Source: JANQOH01 sp965242575 (GTDB taxonomy: Bacteria > Pseudomonadota > Alphaproteobacteria > UBA7887). Taken from it: a DNA stretch of 64,000 nucleotides. The notes under the pieces are model-generated. The model ran no database searches and was not told the DNA's origin. It saw only the letters and a program-made list of their open reading frames with translations. The number at the start of each line of letters is the position of its first letter. Within the stretch, counting starts at the first letter, position 1. The stretch spans positions 2,356,001-2,420,000 of the forward strand of contig OZ251461.1 of NCBI GenBank assembly GCA_965242575.1, read 5' to 3'. Shown here piece after piece: positions 19,101 through 25,557 of the stretch. Made by a program: the position numbers and the translations under genes.

Positions 19101-19319
19101 GTCCGCGTCCAGCGTGCAGCCGGCGACGAGGCGCATCCGCCCGTCGTTGCGGACCAGCCCCTCGACCCCGCGCGCCGCCAGCGCCAGCGCCCTGGCGTCG
19201 AAATACCCCGTCAGCCGGTCGTACCGCGCCGCGTCCTCCAGCGCCGGGACGTAGAACGACCGCACGAGGTCGCCGTCCTCGCGGGTGTATTTGAGCTGCC
19301 ACTCCCGGTCCGTCAGCAT
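16149..19319 (-). CDS. PLD-domain SNF2-family helicase of the defence operon
   Basis: A 1056-residue protein with two parts. The N-terminal 230 residues form a phospholipase D-like domain: YDRLTGYFDARAL, then IFHAKTGVVAD with the HxK motif (His142, Lys144) and WTGSLNET. A proline-rich linker (about 235-262) leads to an SNF2 helicase: LIADEVGLGKTVQAGMLL (Walker A), LAVLDEAHHARR (DEAH-type Walker B), LLTATPMQ, and in the second lobe VFTQFADTMDFLRDA, LLCTDAAAEGLNFQF and QRIGRIDRLGQ. It resembles helicases of DISARM and related phage-restriction arrays. It is last in the operon, separated from the methylase gene by 244 bases that hold an inverted-repeat element. A (GPGDA) tandem repeat sits in the inter-lobe region. 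It would act on incoming DNA together with the methylase and DUF499 ATPase. Confidence 0.85.
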   Translation of the reverse strand: MLTDREWQLKYTREDGDLVRSFYVPALEDAARYDRLTGYFDARALALAARGVEGLVRNDGRMRLVAGCTLDADHIAAIERGADLRERVARRLAELPLAPPDAEAEGALALLAWMVARGRLDVKVAVPCGADRKPVRDAAIFHAKTGVVADRAGNRLAWTGSLNETAAGWTRNWESISVYTSWGPEPARAEGEEADFARLWADRAAGALVIDAPEAARRDLLRFLPPGGAAPARLTRAKPRAAAPPAPEPPQPPPPEPPPMPDRRARLWAAIAAAPRRARGGARVGEATAAVAPWPHQVRAFERLYAAWPPRLLIADEVGLGKTVQAGMLLRQAWLAGRAKRVLILAPRAILPQWQAELREKFNLDWPIYDGSKLVFAPAPGRGGRRREIDGAGWRDRPAVLASSQTMRRSARRAELLAAEPWDLAVLDEAHHARRRGAGSAKDGGPNALLQTMQALEARGQFRGLVLLTATPMQVHPVELRDLLALLGLPPEWSEAAFLRFFEDIAHPNPGAEAFERMAGLFRAAERAWGRMDGAEARRVTGCSRFAAGKVLRALRDSSSIPRRRLETPERRAALAAMRARTPVRALVSRHTRDLLRRYFAAGAISTPVATRRVEDRFVTMTADERALYRAVEDYISAAWNGAAAAERSAVGFVMTIYRRRLASSFRALRATLERHLAALDADGATIGPGDAGPGDAGPGEEDLPDDELLDADDAAERERRALAAADRAAVAELLERVRALPPDGKLARLKAALAELRRDGHDRAMVFTQFADTMDFLRDALRADGGGWRPICYSGRGGEEPAPGGGWRAIARHDAARRFRDGAADLLLCTDAAAEGLNFQFCGALVDYDMPWNPMRVEQRIGRIDRLGQKHSVIRVVNLHYEGTVETDVYRALRTRIRLFESVVGRLQPILARLPGAISDAVLRGADAAEEIARSAREAAEGAGFDLDSVLDADLAMPARAPSALAMADLDRLLARPDLMPPGVEVQPMGRREYGLRAPGMTAPVRVTTDRDYHAANADSVEFWSPGNPLFQPPDPAPPPDAAAGKTAREILEEG
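17221..17258 (-). repeat. 15-bp tandem repeat inside the helicase gene
   Basis: Two full copies and one partial copy of CCCGGCCCCGCATCC, which encode a GPGDAGPGDAGPGE linker in frame. The copy number probably varies without disturbing the frame. Confidence 0.7.
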
Positions 19320-19435
19320 GGGCGCCGCCTCGTCGAATGTGTCCGTCCGTCCTGTCCGCGCATGCGGAATTCTCTATCCGCGCGGCTCGGCGTTGCCCCC
19401 ATCCAGCCCCGGAATGGTCTTCGCACAACTTCCCC

Positions 19436-19519
19436 GTCATTCCCGCGAAGGCGGGAATCTCTATCGAGTTCCATAATACCGCGCACGTCCATAAAGATTC
19501 CCGCCTTCGCGGGAATGAC
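19436..19519. repeat. 84-bp inverted-repeat (REP/MITE-like) element, copy 1
   Basis: A 24-base arm, starting GTCATTCCCGCGAAGGCGGG, and its exact inverse at the right end flank about 36 bases. Two further copies of the same 84-base length lie at 24606-24689 and 24902-24985. The family is the widespread one whose translations read VIPAKAGI and SRLRGND. This copy lies between the methylase and helicase genes. Confidence 0.85.
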
Positions 19520-19563
19520 GGTAAATAAAAGCATGTCCAAATTTACCATTGGATTGGGACTAT

Positions 19564-22491
19564 TCACGCCGAATCCGCATCGCCGTCGCGCCACAGGGCG
19601 AGTTGCCGCGGCGCGTCGATGCGGTCGCCGAAGGCGAGGCGGCGGAGGCCCTCCAGCGCCGCGAAGTCGCTCCCCGCCGCCGCGAGTTCGCCCTCCAGTT
19701 CGATCCCGGTCCAGTCGCGCGCCGGCGGCAGGACCTCCAGCACCGCCTCCAGCGCCGCGAGGAAGCGCGGGTCGCGGTCCAGCCCCTCCGCCTCCGCCAG
19801 GTCGCGGGCGGCGCCCAGGCTCCGCGCGCGCGCCGCATGCGCCGCATGGTGGACCGCGTCGATCATCCCGCGCGCGCCGCCGGGCGGGCCGAGCGCCCCC
19901 TTCGCGGCGCGCGCGGCGCTGTCGCGCAGCCGCAGGTCGCTGCCCCTCTTGTCCGCCAGCCGCCCGACGATCTCGCCGTCCAGGTCCACCCCGGCGGCGC
20001 GGGCGAGGCGGAGCGCCTCGTCGTAGGCGAAGACCGGCGCGCGGAAGGCGTCCCACGCCAGCACGAAGAATTCGGTCGCGGGGTCGAGTTCGGCGCCGGA
20101 GCGGCGGCCGGTCAGTTGCTCCAGCCGCCAGTTCTTGACCTCGCGCCGCGCCGCGTCGAGCGCGTCCTCCGGCGCCGCCGCATAGGGGTCGCGGTCCTCC
20201 TCCGCCGCGCCCGCGCCGCGCCGCCGCCGGCCCGCCGGCGCCGGGCGCGGCCGTCCCCGCCGGAGCGGCCAGTGGCGCGAGAATTCCTCCAGCGCCGGGC
20301 CGAAGGCGGCGAGATACAGGTCGACGCCGGACAGGCCCGCGGCCGCGAAGCCGTCCATGCGCTCGCGCACCGCGCGCACGACGCGCGGCTCCGCGTCCTC
20401 CCAGAACGCCGCCTCCCCGTCCTCCGCCGCCGCGCGCGGGCGGCAGGCGAGGAGCACCGTGCTGTTCGCCGCCGCCTTGTTCTTTATGTGAAGCCCGCCT
20501 TCCGACTCGGTGTGGACCGGCCACGACGCGGTCACGGCGAACCCGGCCTCCATCAGCCCGGTCGCCAGCGCGTCCCATGCGCCGGTCGCCTTGTGGGTGA
20601 ACATCACCGTCATGATCCCGTCCGGTTTGAGGACCCGCCGGCACTCGGCGAAGATCTCCGCCATGCGCCGACGATAGTCGCGCCCCGCCAGCGCCCGCGC
20701 GCCCTTCTCGCCCCGGAACCGCGCCGGGTTCGCCACCGCCTCGTTGTCCTTGTCGGTCAGATAACTCGTGAACAGTTCCGGGAACACGCGGCCGGCGGTC
20801 CGCTTGAGCCAGACGTAGAAGAAGTCGGACAGCTCGGCGTACATCACGTTGTCGTAATAGGGCGGGTCGATTACCACCGCGTCGATGCTCGCGTCGGCGA
20901 TGTGGTCGAGCCGGTCGCCGGGCTTGCAGGTGACGGTTATCGGCGGCGCGCCGTTTCCGCCTTCCGCACCGAACAGCGCGTCGCCGACCCCCTTCGGACG
21001 GACCAGGGTCAGAAGATCGTCGATACACTTGGCGGTTTTCTTGATCGCCCAGTCGTATCCCGCTCCCGTAACCAGCGGCGCCATTTCCGCGTAGGACCAT
21101 ACGAACCCGAAATCGTGGCGGTTGAATATATGTCTTATCCCTCTTCCCGTATCGGTATCCCAATAGCTGAACCGATTATTGTAATCCAGCAAGGTGTCCA
21201 GCGCGAGCGCCAGATACCCATAGGCGGCCCTGCGAACATCGGTCAGCTCGCCGGCAGCCTCGTCCGCGTCCAGCATATCGCGAAACACTTCGACGCTCGT
21301 TCCGTGGCACAGCAGCTGGCGCGGCGAGAACAGGTCGCGCCACAACGTCATTCCATAAAGCCGGGGCGTTACGGTACTGTAACCATCCGGGATCGGTTCG
21401 CTCGGCACGATGTCGAACGCCTCCCATTCGAGCATTTTCTCGTCGAGTCTGGCGCGGATTTCGGCGGCGTTGTCGTCCTCCGGCCGCGGCGCGCGGTAGC
21501 CGCGAACCCACTTCTCGCGCGTCCGCCCGGTCTTGCTCAGGACCTTCACCCGTTTCTTGACCACCACGGCGAACAGCTGTTCGCCCATGCGCCCCGCTTG
21601 CGCTTGTTCCTTGATCTCGTCGCCGTCGATAACGCGCCCGCAATCGGGATAGGGGCACGCTCCGGAACCGCGCCGCGCCGTGCCCTCCGATTGCTCCCGC
21701 CGCGACCGCACGACCTCGAACGCACACACCCGGCCTTTGGAGCCCGGCCCGTCGCCGACATGCGGCGCGAGCGCGACTCCCGTCCCGTCCGGCGCCAACC
21801 GCCAGTTCGGCGACAGCGGAACGACTCCGGCGCAATAGGGGCAGGCGACGGTGCGCGCCCACAGGTAGCCGTCCGGCCGCCTGTCGTCCCCCTCGTCGGG
21901 AAACACCTCCGCAAGGCGATCGAGGACCGCGACGATATATCTCCGCGCCAATTCCTGAAAGTCATGCCGGACCGCCGACCCGAATTCGGCGGGCCATTTC
22001 AACGTCGCCTTCTGAAGCAATGCGGAGACGGGATTCAAATCATTGGACAACGCCTCGAGACGAAGACGAAACGACTCGAAAGGAATACTGCCTCCCCCGG
22101 CGGTCGGATCGAGAACGACCTTGCGGTCCTCCACATTTTCTTCGATCCAGTCTATATCGTCTTGTTCGGGAGTCCAGCCGAATGCGCGAGGATAGCCGTA
22201 AGCATCCTTGCCGAGCCGTTTCCCCTCCCGGGTCGCGATGGCGATCCGCGCTTTCGCCGCCACCGGATCCCCATGAATCCCGACGACATGCATGAACTTC
22301 TCGCGGTCCGCATCGGCCGGCAGCAGCGAGGCGAGCACCGCCGCCCGCGACGCCACCAGCGGCCGCCGCGCCCACCAGACGTGCAGCCGGTTCGGCGCGG
22401 GGAACGGCGTCATCGGCGTCCGTTCGCGCTTGCTCTCAATGCCGAGCGCCGCGATAGGCAGCCAGCGTTCGATCAGCCGTGTGTCGGGCAT
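19564..22491 (-). CDS. DUF1156 DNA adenine methylase of the defence operon
   Basis: A 975-residue DNA methyltransferase. The N-terminus (RLIERWLPIAALGIESKRER, then PAPNRLHVWWARRPLVASRA) is the DUF1156 signature. The SAM-binding motif I is VLDPTAGGGSIPFES at about residue 127, and the catalytic DPPYYDN is at about residue 540, as in amino-methylases. Zinc-ribbon-like CPYCAGVV and CPYPDCGR lie between. Proteins of this kind co-occur with DUF499 ATPases and SNF2/PLD helicases in defence islands and are taken to mark host DNA. The ATG is four bases after the ptuB stop; the longer open frame upstream covers the end of ptuB. The C-terminal third is variable and of unknown role. Confidence 0.88.
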   Translation of the reverse strand: MPDTRLIERWLPIAALGIESKRERTPMTPFPAPNRLHVWWARRPLVASRAAVLASLLPADADREKFMHVVGIHGDPVAAKARIAIATREGKRLGKDAYGYPRAFGWTPEQDDIDWIEENVEDRKVVLDPTAGGGSIPFESFRLRLEALSNDLNPVSALLQKATLKWPAEFGSAVRHDFQELARRYIVAVLDRLAEVFPDEGDDRRPDGYLWARTVACPYCAGVVPLSPNWRLAPDGTGVALAPHVGDGPGSKGRVCAFEVVRSRREQSEGTARRGSGACPYPDCGRVIDGDEIKEQAQAGRMGEQLFAVVVKKRVKVLSKTGRTREKWVRGYRAPRPEDDNAAEIRARLDEKMLEWEAFDIVPSEPIPDGYSTVTPRLYGMTLWRDLFSPRQLLCHGTSVEVFRDMLDADEAAGELTDVRRAAYGYLALALDTLLDYNNRFSYWDTDTGRGIRHIFNRHDFGFVWSYAEMAPLVTGAGYDWAIKKTAKCIDDLLTLVRPKGVGDALFGAEGGNGAPPITVTCKPGDRLDHIADASIDAVVIDPPYYDNVMYAELSDFFYVWLKRTAGRVFPELFTSYLTDKDNEAVANPARFRGEKGARALAGRDYRRRMAEIFAECRRVLKPDGIMTVMFTHKATGAWDALATGLMEAGFAVTASWPVHTESEGGLHIKNKAAANSTVLLACRPRAAAEDGEAAFWEDAEPRVVRAVRERMDGFAAAGLSGVDLYLAAFGPALEEFSRHWPLRRGRPRPAPAGRRRRGAGAAEEDRDPYAAAPEDALDAARREVKNWRLEQLTGRRSGAELDPATEFFVLAWDAFRAPVFAYDEALRLARAAGVDLDGEIVGRLADKRGSDLRLRDSAARAAKGALGPPGGARGMIDAVHHAAHAARARSLGAARDLAEAEGLDRDPRFLAALEAVLEVLPPARDWTGIELEGELAAAGSDFAALEGLRRLAFGDRIDAPRQLALWRDGDADSA

Positions 22492-22495
22492 GGCG

Positions 22496-23239
22496 TCAAA
22501 TCCATCTTTGAGGGTGTCGTTGAAGCACCTGCTCGCCCAGCGGTCCGAAAAACGAACGGCCGGTGGTGAAGAACTTCGGCAGCGCGCCGTTCGGCCCCGG
22601 CAACAGAACCCTGCCGGCCCATGCCTGTCGCGCCGGCAAGGAGGGATATTTGGCCATTTGCCGAACGAGAAGTTTCCTGTAGTCGCTTCGCGCTTGCCAC
22701 AACCTCCCGGCATTCAAATTCAGAACGCTTATGGTCTTCTCCACAATGTTTTGAGGTACCCCCATCCTTTTACAGGACGGCGCATCGGCTTCGATTCGCC
22801 CATCCGTCAGAACGCGCGTAACGGACGGAATCGCCGGTAACATCCGCGGCTCGCAGACAAGCGCAGGAGAGGTATTGCCCTTCGCTTGACCGCAGCTCAG
22901 CTGATTTAGATGAAACCGCTGCGGATCCGCGCGAACAACGGAATGGTCCGACGCGCCGCCCCTGCATGACGCGATCATGTTTCCGGCCGAGAGCTGAAGG
23001 GACGGTTGCAAACTTACCGGATTAACGTGCTCGACCTGCCGATCTCCGTGGAGAAGATCGATCTCGCAGTAACCGCAAAGGCCGTGCTGAAGATCGGCGA
23101 GCTCATCGATAAGTTGCGCGTATCGCCGCTTGCCCGCGGGGTGTCGGCGGTATCCCGACCAACTCGCATTGGCCCCTGCCTGTCGTTGGTAGGGAGCGAG
23201 ACCCGGTACAGGTCCCCGAAATCGCCGGATGCGCTTCAA
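22496..23239 (-). CDS. ptuB: PtuB-type HNH nuclease of a Septu pair
   Basis: A 247-residue HNH endonuclease of the TIGR02646/PtuB type. The N-terminus MKRIRRFRGPVPGLAPYQ is typical of PtuB. The nuclease centre is GLCGYCEIDLL followed by RQVEHVNPVS, giving the CxxC zinc knuckle and the EH of the HNH motif, then NMIASCRGG. Septu is a two-gene phage-defence system in which PtuA (ATPase) controls PtuB (nuclease). The start is a TTG whose TTGA overlaps the ptuA stop, with GGAGAGGAG just upstream, so the two genes are translationally coupled. The methylase starts four bases after the ptuB stop, which places the pair inside the larger operon. Confidence 0.85.
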   Translation of the reverse strand: MKRIRRFRGPVPGLAPYQRQAGANASWSGYRRHPAGKRRYAQLIDELADLQHGLCGYCEIDLLHGDRQVEHVNPVSLQPSLQLSAGNMIASCRGGASDHSVVRADPQRFHLNQLSCGQAKGNTSPALVCEPRMLPAIPSVTRVLTDGRIEADAPSCKRMGVPQNIVEKTISVLNLNAGRLWQARSDYRKLLVRQMAKYPSLPARQAWAGRVLLPGPNGALPKFFTTGRSFFGPLGEQVLQRHPQRWI

Positions 23240-24516
23240 GACTCCTCTCCCAATTCCGCAAAAATTTCCTGCCGCTGCATTTCCATATCCGCCGCGTCGA
23301 GTCCCGAGTCTCTGGGAGAAATCTCGTCCAGCTCCTTTCTGAGCGAAACCGCCTTTTCGGAGCTGCCGAGTCCGTCGTCGACGAGGCGCATGTACTTCTC
23401 GAGCTTGCGCACGAACGGGTTGTGCTCCGCGCCCGGACGCTCCCGCACTTCCATGACCGCCTCCAGCACGCCGCCCGCCTCGGCGCCGTAGGTCGGCCCG
23501 ACTTCATGGCCCGCGCGGATGCGCCCGTCATGGCGGAACAGCCGAACGATGCGGTGCGGCATGACCGTCGTCAGCACCAGGGGGCTGTGGGTGGACACGA
23601 CGAACTGCGCGTTCGGGAAGGTCCGCGTCAGATCGGGCAGCACGCGCTGTTGCCACCGGGGATGCAGGTGCAGCTCGACCTCGTCGATCAACACGACCGC
23701 CTCCGACCGGAGCGGGTCGTCGAGATGCGGGTTCCCCTGCGCCATGCGCCGCGCCAGATCCGCCGCGAGCGCCAGCATGATGCGGTAGCCGCCGCTCAAC
23801 TGGTCGAGCGCGCGCTCCTTGCCCGATTCCGATTTCACGGTCACGGCGAAGCGCAGCGGGCGAATTTCGACTCGGGGATCGGAGATCCCGGAAACCAGAT
23901 CGCCGATCGCCTGGCGCACCGCCTCCAGTTCCTTCAGGCGGAAATTGAAATCGCGCCGTTCTTTTTGCCCCCGCAGCTCCTCGTTTTCGACCGCGTAAAA
24001 CCATTTGAAAAATTCCTTGAAATTGGGCCGCGGCGACAGCGCTCCCTCCAACGCCGCGTAACGTGGGAATTCCGTCTTGAAATCCTTGAATCCCCGGCGT
24101 TGTTGCGGCGCATCGACCACCGAGCGATCCGTGTCGTAGAAGACGACGATCGGCAGATCCAGAGTGTCCGCGCCATTTCGGTCGGCGGCGACGATGGCCT
24201 CGATGGCGTCCTTCAGTCCCCGCTGCGCCGTTCTCTTTCGTGGACCGAGCCGCCGCCGATCCCATTCGATTCCGTCCAACGTTTTCAGCGCCACCCGCAA
24301 GGGCCGCGCGCCGCGCAAATCGGTGTCGCGGAAACCGACGCCAGACACGTCCGGCAACAACCTGAGAATGCTCCCGAGCCCCGCCGCGATGGCGCTCAAC
24401 ACGCTCGTCTTGCCGTCGCCGTTGGCGCCGTGAAGGACGGTCAGCGAGGGATCGAGCGGCAGTTCGAGCTTCTCGATCGCCCGGTAGTTCTCTATCTCCA
24501 CCCGGTCGAGTCTCAC
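23236..24516 (-). CDS. ptuA: PtuA-type ABC/SMC-like ATPase of a Septu pair
   Basis: A 426-residue ATPase with all ABC-type motifs: Walker A LHGANGDGKTSVLSAI (residues 28-43), Q-loop region, signature LDQLSGGYRIMLALA, Walker B AVVLIDEVELHLHP and H-loop FVVSTHSPLV. The N-terminus LDRVEIENYRAIEKLELPLD is that of the RecF/SMC-like 'AAA_15/21' ATPases found in Septu, Gabija-like and retron Ec78 systems. The identity as PtuA rests on the adjacent PtuB-type HNH. The start GTG (24514-24516) overlaps the stop of a short ORF upstream by GTGA. Its 5' end has been duplicated twice just upstream. Confidence 0.85.
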   Translation of the reverse strand: MRLDRVEIENYRAIEKLELPLDPSLTVLHGANGDGKTSVLSAIAAGLGSILRLLPDVSGVGFRDTDLRGARPLRVALKTLDGIEWDRRRLGPRKRTAQRGLKDAIEAIVAADRNGADTLDLPIVVFYDTDRSVVDAPQQRRGFKDFKTEFPRYAALEGALSPRPNFKEFFKWFYAVENEELRGQKERRDFNFRLKELEAVRQAIGDLVSGISDPRVEIRPLRFAVTVKSESGKERALDQLSGGYRIMLALAADLARRMAQGNPHLDDPLRSEAVVLIDEVELHLHPRWQQRVLPDLTRTFPNAQFVVSTHSPLVLTTVMPHRIVRLFRHDGRIRAGHEVGPTYGAEAGGVLEAVMEVRERPGAEHNPFVRKLEKYMRLVDDGLGSSEKAVSLRKELDEISPRDSGLDAADMEMQRQEIFAELGEES

Positions 24517-24812
24517 GGCGCGGCCCTCCCCGGACGCGCCGGCGTCTCGTTGGCGTCTTCTTTCATACCGGCCCGGATCGAAAACGAGCTTGGCGCAACT
24601 TTCTCGTCATTCCCGCGAAGGCGGGAATCTCTATCGTGAGGAGCAGCATTGCCGTGCTTGACGGAGATTCCCGCCTTCGCGGGAATGACGAGATAAAGAA
24701 ACAGGAGAGAACGAACACGCGCCGCGATGGCGCTCGACACGCTCGCCTTGCCGTCGCCGTCGGCGCCGTGAAAGACGGTCAGCGAGGGATCGAGCGGCAG
24801 TTCGCGTTTCAC
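24513..24812 (-). CDS. 99-aa chimeric ORF: broken copy of the ptuA start plus repeat element
   Basis: The first codons read KRELPLDPSLTVFHGADGDG then KASVSSAIAARV, a diverged copy of PtuA residues 17-47. The P-loop lysine is kept but the following threonine is alanine (GKA for GKT), so it should not bind nucleotide normally. The frame then crosses the 84-base inverted repeat (VIPAKAGI ... SRLRGNDE) and ends in ETPARPGRAAP, a copy of the DUF7680-like C-terminus. It starts with GTG overlapping the previous stop and ends overlapping the ptuA GTG, so it can be translated as part of a coupled chain. Whether the peptide has a role is unknown; it is best seen as duplication debris kept in frame. Confidence 0.5.
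   Translation of the reverse strand: MKRELPLDPSLTVFHGADGDGKASVSSAIAARVRSLLFLYLVIPAKAGISVKHGNAAPHDRDSRLRGNDEKVAPSSFSIRAGMKEDANETPARPGRAAP
24606..24689. repeat. 84-bp inverted-repeat element, copy 2
   Basis: Same 24-base arms as copy 1, and within the first tandem unit. The left flank (GCAACTTTCTC) resembles that of copy 1 (ACAACTTCCCC), so the mobile unit may be longer than the palindromic part. Confidence 0.85.
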
Positions 24813-25078
24813 GGCGCGGCCCTCCCCGGGCGCGCCGGCGTCTCGCCTGCGTCTTCTTTCATACCGGCCCGGATCGAAAACGAGCTTGGCGCAACTTTCT
24901 CGTCATTCCCGCGAAGGCGGGAATCTCTATCGTGAGGCGCAGTATTGCTACGTTTGACGGAGATTCCCGCCTTCGCGGGAATGACGAGATAAAGAAACAG
25001 GAGAGGACGAACACGCGCCGCGATGGCGCTCGGCACGCTCGCCTTGCCGTCGCCGTCGGCGCCGTGTTCGCGTTTCAC
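24809..25078 (-). CDS. 89-aa chimeric ORF: second broken copy of the ptuA start
   Basis: A second copy of the unit in the 99-residue ORF, with a ten-codon deletion: KREHGADGDGKASVPSAIAA, lacking the LPLDPSLTVF part. It crosses another copy of the inverted repeat and ends DAGETPARPGRAAP. It begins with GTG overlapping the DUF7680-like stop (GTGA) and ends in a GTGA overlap with the 99-residue ORF. The stops and starts have therefore remained compatible with ribosome hand-over along the chain from DUF499 to ptuA. As with its neighbour, function is doubtful. Confidence 0.45.
   Translation of the reverse strand: MKREHGADGDGKASVPSAIAARVRPLLFLYLVIPAKAGISVKRSNTAPHDRDSRLRGNDEKVAPSSFSIRAGMKEDAGETPARPGRAAP
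24902..24985. repeat. 84-bp inverted-repeat element, copy 3
   Basis: Same arms and flanks as copy 2, 296 bases further on, so it spread by tandem duplication and not by a new insertion. Confidence 0.85.
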
Positions 25079-25557
25079 GGCGCGGCCCTCCGCGGGCGCG
25101 GCTCGGTCAGCAGGAAGCGCAGCGCGGTCAGCACGCGGCGGGGGCGCTTGCGGTGCATCGCCATGCCGAGCCAGTAGGCCGCCTCCTCGCGGCCCATCGC
25201 CTCTATCCCCTCCGCCACCGCGCGCATGTTGTCACGGCTGCGCATCGGCGCAAGGGCGCGGAACAACAGGCCCAGCGCCAGCGCCAGGTCCTCGTCCAGC
25301 GGGCAGCCGCGCGCGGCGGAGGCGCGGGCCGGCGTCACCCCGGCGCGGGACAGGCGCTTGAGCACCCGGTGCTCCACCAGCTCCAGGTTGCGCCCGCGCA
25401 GCCCGGCGACGCGCAGCGGCGCGGCGATGTGCGGCGTCGCCGGCGCCGGCAGCTGCCACACCTCGTATTCCGAATCGGCCGGGCCGCGCCGGCGGGTCCG
25501 CAACTCGTAGCGCGGCGCCGAGCGCGGGGCCGGCGCAATGAGCGCCGCGGCGCTCAC
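25075..25557 (-). CDS. DUF7680-like small protein of the defence operon
   Basis: A 160-residue soluble protein that begins APRYELRTRRRGPADSEYEV and contains PLRVAGLRGRNLELVEHRVL, DEDLALALGLLFRALAPMRS and EEAAYWLGMAMHRKRPRRVL. I recognise it as the small protein (DUF7680-like; the number is tentative) usually encoded beside DUF499 ATPases in methylase-helicase arrays. The helical pattern suggests a scaffold or DNA-binding subunit, but nothing catalytic is visible. Its GTG overlaps the DUF499 stop (GTGA), and its own stop overlaps the GTG of the 89-residue ORF. The final RRAAP is the source of the RAAP endings in the duplicated units. Confidence 0.6.
   Translation of the reverse strand: MSAAALIAPAPRSAPRYELRTRRRGPADSEYEVWQLPAPATPHIAAPLRVAGLRGRNLELVEHRVLKRLSRAGVTPARASAARGCPLDEDLALALGLLFRALAPMRSRDNMRAVAEGIEAMGREEAAYWLGMAMHRKRPRRVLTALRFLLTEPRPRRAAP

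Larger units (their letters stand above)
24513..25078. repeat. Tandem duplication of the ptuA 5' end with inverted repeat
   Basis: Two tandem units lie directly before ptuA, with corresponding points 296 bases apart (the repeat elements at 24606 and 24902, and the GTG starts at 24516 and 24812). The third start is only 266 bases on because of a 30-base deletion. Each unit holds a copy of the ptuA start, the 84-base element and a copy of the end of the DUF7680-like gene. Confidence 0.85.

Noticed and set aside
16275..20138. A plus-strand open frame of 1287 codons across the defence operon
   Set aside because: Antisense to the helicase and methylase; no motif or ribosome site.
24606..24985. 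CRISPR-like repetition
   Set aside because: The repeats are palindromic 84-base elements carried in 296-base tandem units, not short repeats with unique spacers; no cas genes are present.
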